Of a stretch of 5,530 nucleotides of DNA, positions 1-4,876 are shown one piece after another; position 1 is the stretch's first letter, and every line of letters begins with the position of its first letter. The DNA is from Pseudomonadota bacterium (GTDB lineage Bacteria > Pseudomonadota > Gammaproteobacteria > Burkholderiales > Thiobacillaceae). The DNA lies in assembly GCA_021791235.1 (NCBI GenBank), contig JAJYXA010000460.1:1-5530 (forward strand). The letters run 5' to 3'. A program made the position numbers and the translations under genes. The notes below the pieces were generated by a model that was given only the letters and a program-made list of their open reading frames with translations, was not told the DNA's origin and did no database searches.

Positions 1-22
1 CTACCAGCTGAGCTATTCCCGC
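1..22 (-). tRNA. tRNA-Gly, 5' end only (probably GCC anticodon)
   Basis: Read on the minus strand from base 22, the sequence is the acceptor 5' strand GCGGGAA, then TAGCTC and AGCTGGTAG, the start of the D arm and loop. This is the usual opening of bacterial tRNA-Gly. The anticodon lies outside the window, so GCC is inferred from the known uvrC-pgsA-tRNA-Gly order (glyW in E. coli) and not seen. A strong promoter sits just upstream. Only the first 22 bases of the gene are present. Confidence 0.85.
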
Positions 23-36
23 GTTGAAGGCTGCGC

Positions 37-65
37 ATTATGGGGATTCCGTTTTTTTCTGTCAA
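37..65 (-). promoter_or_regulatory. Sigma-70 promoter of the tRNA gene, with GC-rich discriminator
   Basis: On the minus strand there is a perfect -35 TTGACA (65 to 60), a 17-base spacer with a run of seven A, and a -10 CATAAT (42 to 37). GCGCAGCC follows directly. The mature tRNA starts 14 bases after the -10, which leaves a leader of only a few bases. A GC-rich discriminator after a near-consensus -10 is typical of stable RNA promoters under stringent (ppGpp) control; that control is inferred here. The promoter fits in the 47 bases between the pgsA stop and the tRNA, so the tRNA can be transcribed separately from pgsA. Confidence 0.85.
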
Positions 66-69
66 CACC

Positions 70-642
70 TCACGACGAAGATTTTTGCAGCGCGCGCGCA
101 GCCATCACGAGGTAATACGCCATTGACACCAGGGTGAGCAGCGCGGCGACCCAGATCAGCAGCGTGCCGATGCCGGCGATGGGCAGGCCGGCGACCGGGC
201 TGAAATACAGCAGCAGCACGATGGCGATCATCTGGGCCGTGGTTTTCAGCTTGCCGACGAAGGATACGGTGACGCTGGCCGACTTGCCGGCCTTGGCCAT
301 CCACTCGCGCAAGGCGGAAATGGTGATTTCGCGGCCGATGATGATGAGCGCGATCAGCGGCGCCACGCGGCCGAGGTCGATCAGCACGATCAGCGCGGCG
401 GCGACCATCAGCTTGTCGGCCACCGGGTCGAGAAAGGCGCCGAAGGCCGAAGTCTGGCCGAGCGCGCGCGCCAGATAGCCGTCGAGCCAGTCGGTCAGCG
501 CCGCCACGCCGAAAAACGCCGCGGCCAGCAGATTGGCCTCGAACGGCGTGACCCAGTCGTCGGGCAGGTAGAACACCCCCGCCATCAGCGGAATGAAGAG
601 GATGCGCAGCCAGGTGAGCAGGTTGGGGAGGTTGAGCGGCAT
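70..642 (-). CDS. pgsA: CDP-diacylglycerol--glycerol-3-phosphate 3-phosphatidyltransferase
   Basis: This 190-residue inner-membrane enzyme transfers the phosphatidyl group of CDP-diacylglycerol to glycerol 3-phosphate. It makes phosphatidylglycerol phosphate, the committed step to phosphatidylglycerol and cardiolipin. The CDP-alcohol phosphotransferase signature is complete: D51, D54-G55, A58-R59, G68, D72 and D76, the metal- and substrate-binding aspartates. Hydrophobic segments lie near residues 7-26, 33-50, 77-102, 134-150 and 155-182. Length and N-terminus (MPLNLPNLLTWLR) fit the family. The ATG is 3 bases after the uvrC stop and I see no clear Shine-Dalgarno site, so it is probably translated by coupling to uvrC. 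The uvrC-pgsA pairing is conserved in many proteobacteria. No terminator is visible between it and the tRNA promoter. Confidence 0.95.
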   Translation of the reverse strand: MPLNLPNLLTWLRILFIPLMAGVFYLPDDWVTPFEANLLAAAFFGVAALTDWLDGYLARALGQTSAFGAFLDPVADKLMVAAALIVLIDLGRVAPLIALIIIGREITISALREWMAKAGKSASVTVSFVGKLKTTAQMIAIVLLLYFSPVAGLPIAGIGTLLIWVAALLTLVSMAYYLVMAARALQKSSS

Positions 643-645
643 TGT

Positions 646-2442
646 TTAGTGGAGCGCGTGATAGATGGTTTCCGCCAATTCTCGGCTGATACCGTTCACC
701 GTGGCAAGCGCGTCGACGCCGGCGTCGCGTACGCCCTGCAGGCCGCCGAAGTGTTCGAGCAGATGTTTTCGGCGTTTGGGGCCGATGCCCGCGATGTCTT
801 CCAGCGTCGATTGCACGCGCGCCTTGCCGCGCTTGGCGCGGTGGCCGGTGATGGCGAAGCGGTGCGCCTCGTCGCGCACCTGCTGGATCAGGTGGAAGCC
901 GGGATGGTCCTTGGCCAGCTTCAACTCGCGGCCGTCGGCGAAGATCAGCGTTTCCAGGCCGGGCTTGCGCGCTTCGCCCTTGGCGACGCCGAGCAGCGGG
1001 ACGTCGCCCAGTCCGAGTTCGGTCATCGTCTCGACCGCGCTCGAAATCTGCCCCTTGCCGCCGTCGATCAAGAGCAGGTCGGGCAGCACGCCGTTTTCCT
1101 CGACGCTCCTGTGAAAACGCTTGATCAGCGCGGCGCGCATCGCGGCGTAGTCGTCGCCCGGGGTGATGCCGCCGATGTTGTAGCGCCGGTAGTCGGTTTT
1201 TTTCAGGTCGTCGCCTTCGTAGACCACGTTTGATGCCACCGTCGCTTCGCCCAGGGTGTGCGAGATGTCGAAGCATTCGATGCGGTTCAACTGCGGCAAA
1301 TCGAGCGTATCACGCAGTGCGGCCAGCCGCTGCGACTGGTTGGCGCGGTCGGCGCTGCGGCGCTCGGCCGACAGGCGCGCGTTGGCCTGCGCCATGGTGA
1401 GCCAGACTTTGCGTTCGCCGGTGACGCGATGCTGGATGACAACTTTCTTGCCGGCCTGCTCGGTCAGCAGCGCTTCCAGCGCGTCGGTCTCGATCGCTTC
1501 ACTGACCAGGATGCGCGCCGGGATAGTGTGGTCGAGGTAATGCTGGGTAATGAAGGCTTCCAGCGCTTCGGCCGGCATCGCCCCTTCGCCGTGCTGCGGG
1601 AAGAAGCTGCGGTCGCCCAGATGCCGCCCGCCGCGGATCATGGTCAGGTTGACCGCGATCACGCCGCCGGCCTCGGCCGCCGCCACCACGTCGACATCGG
1701 CCTCGCTGGCGGGGGTGTCGACGAACTGTTTCTCGCGCACCGTCGCCAGCATGCGCAGGCGGTCGCGCAGCAGCGCGGCGGTCTCGAAATCGAGCGCGGC
1801 CGCCGCGGCGTTCATCTGCGCGGTGATGTGTTCGGTCAGCGCGGTCGCTTCGCCATGCAGCAACTGGGCGGCCTCAACGACGTCGCGCGCATAGGCTTCC
1901 GGCGTGATGAAGCCAACGCAGGGCGCGGTGCAGCGCTTGATCTGGTGCAGCAGGCAGGGACGCGAGCGGTTGGCGAACACCGTGTCCTCGCAGGTGCGCA
2001 GCTGGAACACCTTCTGCAGCAGTTGGATGCTTTCGCGCACCGCATAGGCATTGGGGTAGGGGCCGAACGCCTGGTCGTGCTTTTTCGGCGTGCCGCGGAA
2101 ATAGGCCAGGCGCGGAAAACGGTGCCCGGTCAGCAGCAGGTAGGGATAGGACTTGTCGTCGCGGAACAGGATGTTGAAGCGCGGCTTCAGACCCTTGATC
2201 AGGTTGTTTTCCAGCAGCAGCGCTTCGGCCTCGGTGCGCGTCACCGTGGTGTCGATGCGCGCGACGCTCCGCAACATCAACTTGATGCGCGGGCTCTGGT
2301 CGCTTTTCCGGAAATAGCTGGAGACCCGCTTCTTCAGATCCTTCGCCTTGCCGACGTACAGCACCGCGCCGGCCGCGTCGACCATGCGGTAGACGCCGGG
2401 CAGGGTGGGCAGCGAGGCGAGGAAGTCCTTGTCGACGCTCAA
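646..2442 (-). CDS. uvrC: UvrABC system protein C (excinuclease subunit)
   Basis: UvrC makes the 3' and 5' incisions around bulky DNA lesions in nucleotide excision repair after UvrA/UvrB loading. With the start chosen here it has 598 residues, close to the E. coli protein (610). In order: a GIY-YIG nuclease domain (G16-V-Y18, Y29-V-G31, R39, E78); four cysteines C151, C163, C171 and C175, at the spacing of the iron-sulfur or zinc site in E. coli UvrC; a UVR helix pair for UvrB contact near 207-242; an RNase H-like nuclease with D392 (FDISHT), D460 (LIDGGKGQ) and H527 (RDEAH); and a C-terminal helix-hairpin-helix pair near 544-598. The frame is open upstream, but homology begins at SVDKDFL. 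The best start is therefore the TTG at 2442, 4 bases after the tautomerase stop. No good ribosome site precedes it, which suggests translational coupling. Confidence 0.96.
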   Translation of the reverse strand: MSVDKDFLASLPTLPGVYRMVDAAGAVLYVGKAKDLKKRVSSYFRKSDQSPRIKLMLRSVARIDTTVTRTEAEALLLENNLIKGLKPRFNILFRDDKSYPYLLLTGHRFPRLAYFRGTPKKHDQAFGPYPNAYAVRESIQLLQKVFQLRTCEDTVFANRSRPCLLHQIKRCTAPCVGFITPEAYARDVVEAAQLLHGEATALTEHITAQMNAAAAALDFETAALLRDRLRMLATVREKQFVDTPASEADVDVVAAAEAGGVIAVNLTMIRGGRHLGDRSFFPQHGEGAMPAEALEAFITQHYLDHTIPARILVSEAIETDALEALLTEQAGKKVVIQHRVTGERKVWLTMAQANARLSAERRSADRANQSQRLAALRDTLDLPQLNRIECFDISHTLGEATVASNVVYEGDDLKKTDYRRYNIGGITPGDDYAAMRAALIKRFHRSVEENGVLPDLLLIDGGKGQISSAVETMTELGLGDVPLLGVAKGEARKPGLETLIFADGRELKLAKDHPGFHLIQQVRDEAHRFAITGHRAKRGKARVQSTLEDIAGIGPKRRKHLLEHFGGLQGVRDAGVDALATVNGISRELAETIYHALH

Positions 2443-2446
2443 AGGC

Positions 2447-2632
2447 TCAGTCTTCGTCGAGCAGCTTGCCCGCAATCGCCCAGTTCTCGTCGGGCAGTTC
2501 CTCGAACGCAATATAGGTATACGACGCCGGCTTGCCGGCGTGGCGTTCGAGCGTGGCGGTGATTTCCTCGGCGACTTTCTGCTTCTGCTCGCGGGTGAGC
2601 GTACCGGCGAGTTTGATGGTGACGACGGGCAT
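2447..2632 (-). CDS. Small tautomerase (4-oxalocrotonate tautomerase superfamily)
   Basis: This 61-residue protein begins MPVVTIKL; removal of Met would expose the N-terminal proline that is the general base of the superfamily. It has the beta-alpha-beta layout (strand 1-7, helix about 13-30, strand 36-44). Aligned without gaps to classical 4-oxalocrotonate tautomerase and numbered from Pro1, the catalytic Arg11 and Arg39 are Leu and Tyr, and Phe50 is Trp. The segment ending in ENW looks more like E. coli PptA (YdcE) than a catechol meta-pathway enzyme. The substrate is unknown, and no aromatic degradation genes are nearby. The start is well supported: AAGGAG lies 5 bases upstream, inside the end of the glycosylase gene, whose stop is 2 bases away. 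Confidence 0.85.
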   Translation of the reverse strand: MPVVTIKLAGTLTREQKQKVAEEITATLERHAGKPASYTYIAFEELPDENWAIAGKLLDED

Positions 2633-2634
2633 GG

Positions 2635-3258
2635 TCACTCCTTCGTTTGGATCAGCGTGAACACCGCCTCGAACATCTCGGGGGTGAGGCGGCGCGTCTG
2701 GGTATTGTAGCGGGAGCAGTGGTAGCTGCTGACCAGCCGTCGCCCGTCGGGCAGGCGATGGTCGCTGGCGTGGGCGAAGGGGTAGTCCTTGAGCTTCAAA
2801 CCCTGCGCGCGCAAAACCGCCTGATGCGCGATCTGTCCCAGCGCCAGGATGCTGGCATGCTCGGGCAGGGCCGCCAGTTCGGCCGCCAGATAGCGGTTGC
2901 ATTCGCGGATTTCGCCCGGCTCCGGCTTGTTGGCCGGCGGCAGGCACTTCACCGCGTTGGTGATGCGGCTGCCGGTCAGTTGCAGGCCGTCGTCGACCGA
3001 CACGGATTCCGGCGCGCTGGCGTAGCCGAAGCGGTGCAGGGTCTCGTACAGCAACACGCCGGCGTAGTCGCCGGTGAAGGGGCGTCCGCTGCGGTTGGCG
3101 CCGTGCAAGCCGGGCGCGAGGCCGACGATCAGCAGATCCGGCGCGGAGTCGCCGAAGGCGGGCACCGGACGGGCGTGATAATCGGGATGGCGGACGCGCA
3201 CCTCGTCCAGAAAGGTGGCGAGGCGTGGGCAGGCGCGGCAGTCGAGGTCGAATCGCAT
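2635..3258 (-). CDS. Uracil-DNA glycosylase, family 5 (UDGb-like), Fe-S type
   Basis: The predicted 207-residue protein should remove uracil, and possibly other deaminated bases, from DNA to start base excision repair. It carries GLAPGLHGANRSGRPFTGD at 46-64, the family 5 (UDGb) form of motif 1, without the catalytic Asn of family 1 or the GEAPG of family 4. YHCSRYNTQT at 179-188, with H180, matches the second motif. C7, C10, C105 and C120 are placed as the four ligands of the family's [4Fe-4S] cluster. The ATG at 3258 puts C7 and C10 at the usual distance from the N-terminus, but it has no Shine-Dalgarno site and lies just after the bfr terminator T-tract. An in-frame ATG at 3297 would add 13 residues encoded by the terminator itself. 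It is the first gene of the tight run leading through tautomerase and uvrC to pgsA. Confidence 0.88.
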   Translation of the reverse strand: MRFDLDCRACPRLATFLDEVRVRHPDYHARPVPAFGDSAPDLLIVGLAPGLHGANRSGRPFTGDYAGVLLYETLHRFGYASAPESVSVDDGLQLTGSRITNAVKCLPPANKPEPGEIRECNRYLAAELAALPEHASILALGQIAHQAVLRAQGLKLKDYPFAHASDHRLPDGRRLVSSYHCSRYNTQTRRLTPEMFEAVFTLIQTKE

Positions 3259-3262
3259 CGGG

Positions 3263-3293
3263 AAAAATAAAAAATGCCCCACGGCGGGGGCAT
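3263..3293 (-). terminator. Intrinsic terminator of bfr
   Basis: On the minus strand, ATGCCCC, a 6-base loop CGCCGT and GGGGCAT form a 7-bp stem that is followed at once by TTTTTATTTTT. The stem occupies 3274-3293 and the T-tract 3263-3273. It lies 21 bases after the bfr stop codon. The next gene's start codon (3258) is 4 bases beyond the T-tract. Confidence 0.88.
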
Positions 3294-3314
3294 CCATTGT
3301 ATGCGCGACGCGTG

Positions 3315-3794
3315 TCAGCTTTCGATCGGGCCGGCGGCAGTCTGCACGTAGTTCTGCTCGCCCATGAGTTTGACCAGATCGAGCTGGGTTTCGAGGTAGT
3401 CGATATGCTCTTCGGTGTCTTCCTGGATGTCGACCAGGATCTCGCGCGAGACATAGTCCTTGACCGACTCGCAATGCGCGATGGCCTCGACATACAACGC
3501 CCGGCCGCCGAGTTCCAGCTTGAGGTCGCAGTTCAGGCATTCGACCACGTTCTCGCCGATCATCAGCTTGTTCAGGTCCTGCAGATTGGGCAGGCCTTCC
3601 AGAAAGAGGATGCGCTCGATCAGCTTGTCGGCGTGGCGCATCTCCTCGATCGATTCCTCGTATTCGTGCTTGCCCAGCGCAACAAGCCCCCAGTTCTTGT
3701 ACATGCGGGCATGCAGGAAATACTGGTTGATGGCGGTGAGTTCCACCGTCAGGGCCTTGTTCAGGTACTGGATGACTTTTTTATCGCCTTTCAT
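3315..3794 (-). CDS. bfr: Bacterioferritin (heme-binding iron storage subunit)
   Basis: This 159-residue subunit belongs to the 24-mer cytoplasmic cage that oxidises Fe(II) and stores it as ferric mineral. It aligns to E. coli Bfr without gaps over nearly the whole length ([26 protein letters not shown]). The heme ligand M52 is present. Of the six ferroxidase ligands, E18, E51, H54, E94 and H130 are present, but position 127 is Thr instead of Glu. The inner-cavity residues H46 and D50 of E. coli are both Glu here. L68, E81 and E85, which form the Bfd docking site in P. aeruginosa BfrB, are kept. It may be one subunit type of a mixed shell, or Glu125 or Glu128 may substitute. The ribosome site CAGGAG (3801-3806) lies 6 bases before the ATG. 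A terminator follows the gene and bfd lies upstream on the same strand. Confidence 0.95.
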   Translation of the reverse strand: MKGDKKVIQYLNKALTVELTAINQYFLHARMYKNWGLVALGKHEYEESIEEMRHADKLIERILFLEGLPNLQDLNKLMIGENVVECLNCDLKLELGGRALYVEAIAHCESVKDYVSREILVDIQEDTEEHIDYLETQLDLVKLMGEQNYVQTAAGPIES

Positions 3795-3881
3795 GGCGCT
3801 CTCCTGATGGTTGAGGACACCCGCGAGCGTGCCGTTGGCTGGATGACTGCTTGGCTAAAGGGCGGTGCGGGAATACCCGAC

Positions 3882-3928
3882 ATTCTAGGAATGGAGGGGG
3901 ATAAAGCAAGCGCTGGCGTGGCGCTCAA
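3882..3928 (-). promoter_or_regulatory. Candidate bfr promoter region (two overlapping candidates)
   Basis: In the 159 bases between bfd and bfr, two sigma-70-like pairs can be read on the minus strand. One is TTGAGC (3928-3923), 17 bases, TTTATC (3905-3900). The other is TTGCTT (3909-3904), 16 bases, TAGAAT (3887-3882), with the better -10. Either gives a leader of roughly 80-100 bases before bfr. No Fur box is visible here, unlike upstream of bfd. Neither pair is strong, so the exact start site is uncertain. Confidence 0.4.
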
Positions 3929-3953
3929 GGAGAGGGGCAACAAATGGGGAGGA

Positions 3954-4163
3954 TCAGGCTGCCATGAGCCCGGGACAGGCCACTTCGTTGCGCACCGCGT
4001 CTACGGCCTCGCGCAGAACCTCTTTGGCGCAGCGACCGCATTTGCCGCACTGGGTGGCGACCCCTAATTCCCGGCTCAGTTCGCGCAGGGTGCACACGCC
4101 TTCGGTGCGCACCAGCCGACGGATATCGGTGTCGGTGACACTGTGGCAAAGACAGACATACAT
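3954..4163 (-). CDS. bfd: Bacterioferritin-associated ferredoxin
   Basis: This 69-residue [2Fe-2S] ferredoxin docks on bacterioferritin and passes electrons to its heme, so that stored Fe(III) is released as Fe(II). MYVCLC at the N-terminus and QCGKC at 38-42 give the cluster ligands C4, C6, C39 and C42, in the spacing characteristic of Bfd. Y2 and L5, which contact Bfr in the P. aeruginosa complex, are present. Cysteines at 24, 45 and 64 are additional. The frame is open to an ATG at 4184, but the start at 4163 gives the family N-terminus and has GGAGGG 6 bases upstream. The gene lies 159 bases before bfr and has a Fur-box promoter, so it is expected to be switched on by iron shortage. Confidence 0.93.
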   Translation of the reverse strand: MYVCLCHSVTDTDIRRLVRTEGVCTLRELSRELGVATQCGKCGRCAKEVLREAVDAVRNEVACPGLMAA

Positions 4164-4197
4164 GGCAACCCTCCGGCGATTCATAAGATGCCGCGTA

Positions 4198-4225
4198 TTT
4201 TTATAGAAATGAGAATGATTGTCAA
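4198..4225 (-). promoter_or_regulatory. Candidate bfd promoter
   Basis: On the minus strand a perfect -35 TTGACA (4225-4220) is followed, after 16 bases, by the AT-rich -10 candidate TAAAAA (4203-4198). TATAAA at 4205-4200 is nearer consensus, but its spacing is only 14. The -35 and the start of the spacer lie within the Fur box. Transcription would begin near 4190, giving a leader of about 27 bases that contains the bfd ribosome site. Confidence 0.65.
4210..4224. promoter_or_regulatory. Fur box upstream of bfd
   Basis: The plus-strand sequence TGAGAATGATTGTCA matches the 7-1-7 Fur consensus TGATAATNATTATCA at 12 of 14 defined positions; the two mismatches are symmetric. It covers most of the -35 of the bfd promoter, the classic position for Fe(II)-Fur repression. 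Regulation by Fur is inferred from the match and from the function of bfd. Confidence 0.85.
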
Positions 4226-4282
4226 TATCTATTTGTAATTGAGACAGTCTGCATACCAGACGCGGTATTCAAGTGGGCGAAA

Positions 4283-4424
4283 TCATGGGAGGCGCAGAGA
4301 GTCGCCAATGGTCAACTCGTTCACGCGGTCGAGTTCTGCAGAGACGGCGGCGTAAGCGGGCGTGGTAGCCAGAAACAGAAAGGGCAGGCAGCGGGCTGCC
4401 CGGCGAAGTTGGGGGTGTGATCAT
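4283..4424 (-). pseudogene. Possible frameshifted small exported protein (speculative)
   Basis: An ATG at 4424 is preceded by GGGGAG, 4 bases away. The frame that starts there gives nothing recognisable. If the run of five C (plus-strand G 4411-4415) had four, the ATG would join a frame that reads like a signal peptide: MITPQLRRAARC, then LPFLFLATTPAYA ending in an A-Y-A cleavage site, then about 22 residues (AVSAELDRVNELTIGDSLRL and a final P) to the TGA at 4283. The total would be about 47 residues. I do not recognise a family. It could be a decayed gene, a sequencing error in a homopolymer, or chance. Confidence 0.25.
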
Positions 4425-4560
4425 GTTGCTCCCCGTGAGATCGCCCTTTGGACGGTTTCGACAGGCTGGCGAGCAACAACGCTGGCTGGTCATTTATCAA
4501 CAATAAAGACCGTTCTCATTGGGAAATGCGTCTGTGCGCGTATTGGGATCGTTGCTTGTT

Positions 4561-4592
4561 AAAAGTCCGCGCCACACAGGGCGCGGGCGGAC
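4561..4592 (-). terminator. Probable terminator of the feoB-feoA operon
   Basis: On the minus strand GTCCGC (4592-4587) pairs with GCGGAC (4570-4565), and an inner GCC/GGC extends the stem to 9 bp across a 4-base bulge. Four T (4564-4561) and AAC follow. It lies 35 bases after the feoA stop. The T-tract is short, so efficiency is uncertain. An earlier run of seven T (4608-4614) has no clear stem before it. Confidence 0.5.
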
Positions 4593-4627
4593 GCAAAAAT
4601 GCAAGGCGTAAAAAAACCCGCTGCGCA

Positions 4628-4876
4628 TCATCGCCTGCTCACCCACACATGGCGCGCTACGCTTTCCTCCAGCGCGAGTTCAACTTCGTCGACCATCACG
4701 ATGGTCATCGGGCGTTGTTGCAGCACGACCAGCGGGCGATCGGGGGCAAGGCCGTAGGCCACCAGCTGTTCGCGCCGGGTGGGATCGATGGCGTCGTCGA
4801 TGACATCGACGCGCGCCTGAACGCCGGGCAGCAGAAAGCCGAGCGGCACGCGGGCGGTGTGATCGGCCGGGCTCAT
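4628..4876 (-). CDS. feoA: FeoA family protein (ferrous iron transport accessory)
   Basis: This 82-residue cytoplasmic protein has the SH3-like FeoA pattern: an opening LGFLLPGVQARVDVI strand region, then RREQLVAYGLAPDRPLVVLQ, in which the G-L-x-P segment is the family hallmark, and a final strand ELALEESVARHVWV. FeoA proteins support the FeoB iron permease, probably by direct contact. The ATG overlaps the feoB stop (ATGA), with GGGGAG 7 bases upstream, so the two are translationally coupled. FeoA usually precedes feoB; here it follows. Whether another feoA lies upstream of feoB cannot be seen. The family call is good, but the symbol is tentative because operons with several FeoA paralogues exist. 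Confidence 0.8.
   Translation of the reverse strand: MSPADHTARVPLGFLLPGVQARVDVIDDAIDPTRREQLVAYGLAPDRPLVVLQQRPMTIVMVDEVELALEESVARHVWVSRR

Larger units (their letters stand above)
4226..4627. other. Intergenic stretch without an intact recognisable gene
   Basis: About 400 bases separate the bfd promoter from feoA. Apart from the possible decayed exported-protein frame (4283-4424) and the terminator hairpin (4561-4592), I recognise no gene, tRNA or insertion sequence here. The open frames on either strand are short, overlap one another and lack family motifs. A GC-rich hairpin (GGCAG, loop CGGG, CTGCC, near 4386-4399) lies within it without a T-tract. The part near 4480-4560 is less GC-rich than its surroundings. 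Confidence 0.6.

Noticed and set aside
62..1276. 404-codon minus-strand frame across pgsA and the uvrC end
   Set aside because: It is out of frame with both genes, very rich in Arg and Ala, and has no motif; pgsA and uvrC explain this DNA fully.
1258..2562. 434-codon open frame on the plus strand
   Set aside because: It lies wholly opposite uvrC and the tautomerase, has no recognisable domain, and is the expected antisense shadow of GC-rich coding DNA.
3295..3317. Promoter for the glycosylase from CTGACA and TACAAT
   Set aside because: The hexamers are only 11 bases apart, too close for sigma-70.
3909..3925. AGCGC/GCGCT hairpin after bfd as a terminator
   Set aside because: The stem is only 5 bp and is followed by TGCTTTATCC, not a T-tract; it also overlaps a candidate bfr -35.
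3225..4067. 280-codon plus-strand frame opposite bfr and bfd
   Set aside because: The opposite strand encodes full-length bfr and most of bfd with intact motifs; this frame shows no family features.
4163..4184. Longer bfd start at the ATG at 4184
   Set aside because: It adds seven residues not seen in the family and ignores the well-spaced GGAGGG before the ATG at 4163.
4269..4503. Short minus-strand open frames of 60 and 74 codons in the gap
   Set aside because: Compositions rich in Pro, Arg and Ser, no domain, and mutual overlap. Only the frameshift-joined signal-peptide reading seemed worth recording.
4362..4562. 66-codon plus-strand open frame
   Set aside because: No convincing ribosome site, no motif and an odd composition; probably chance.
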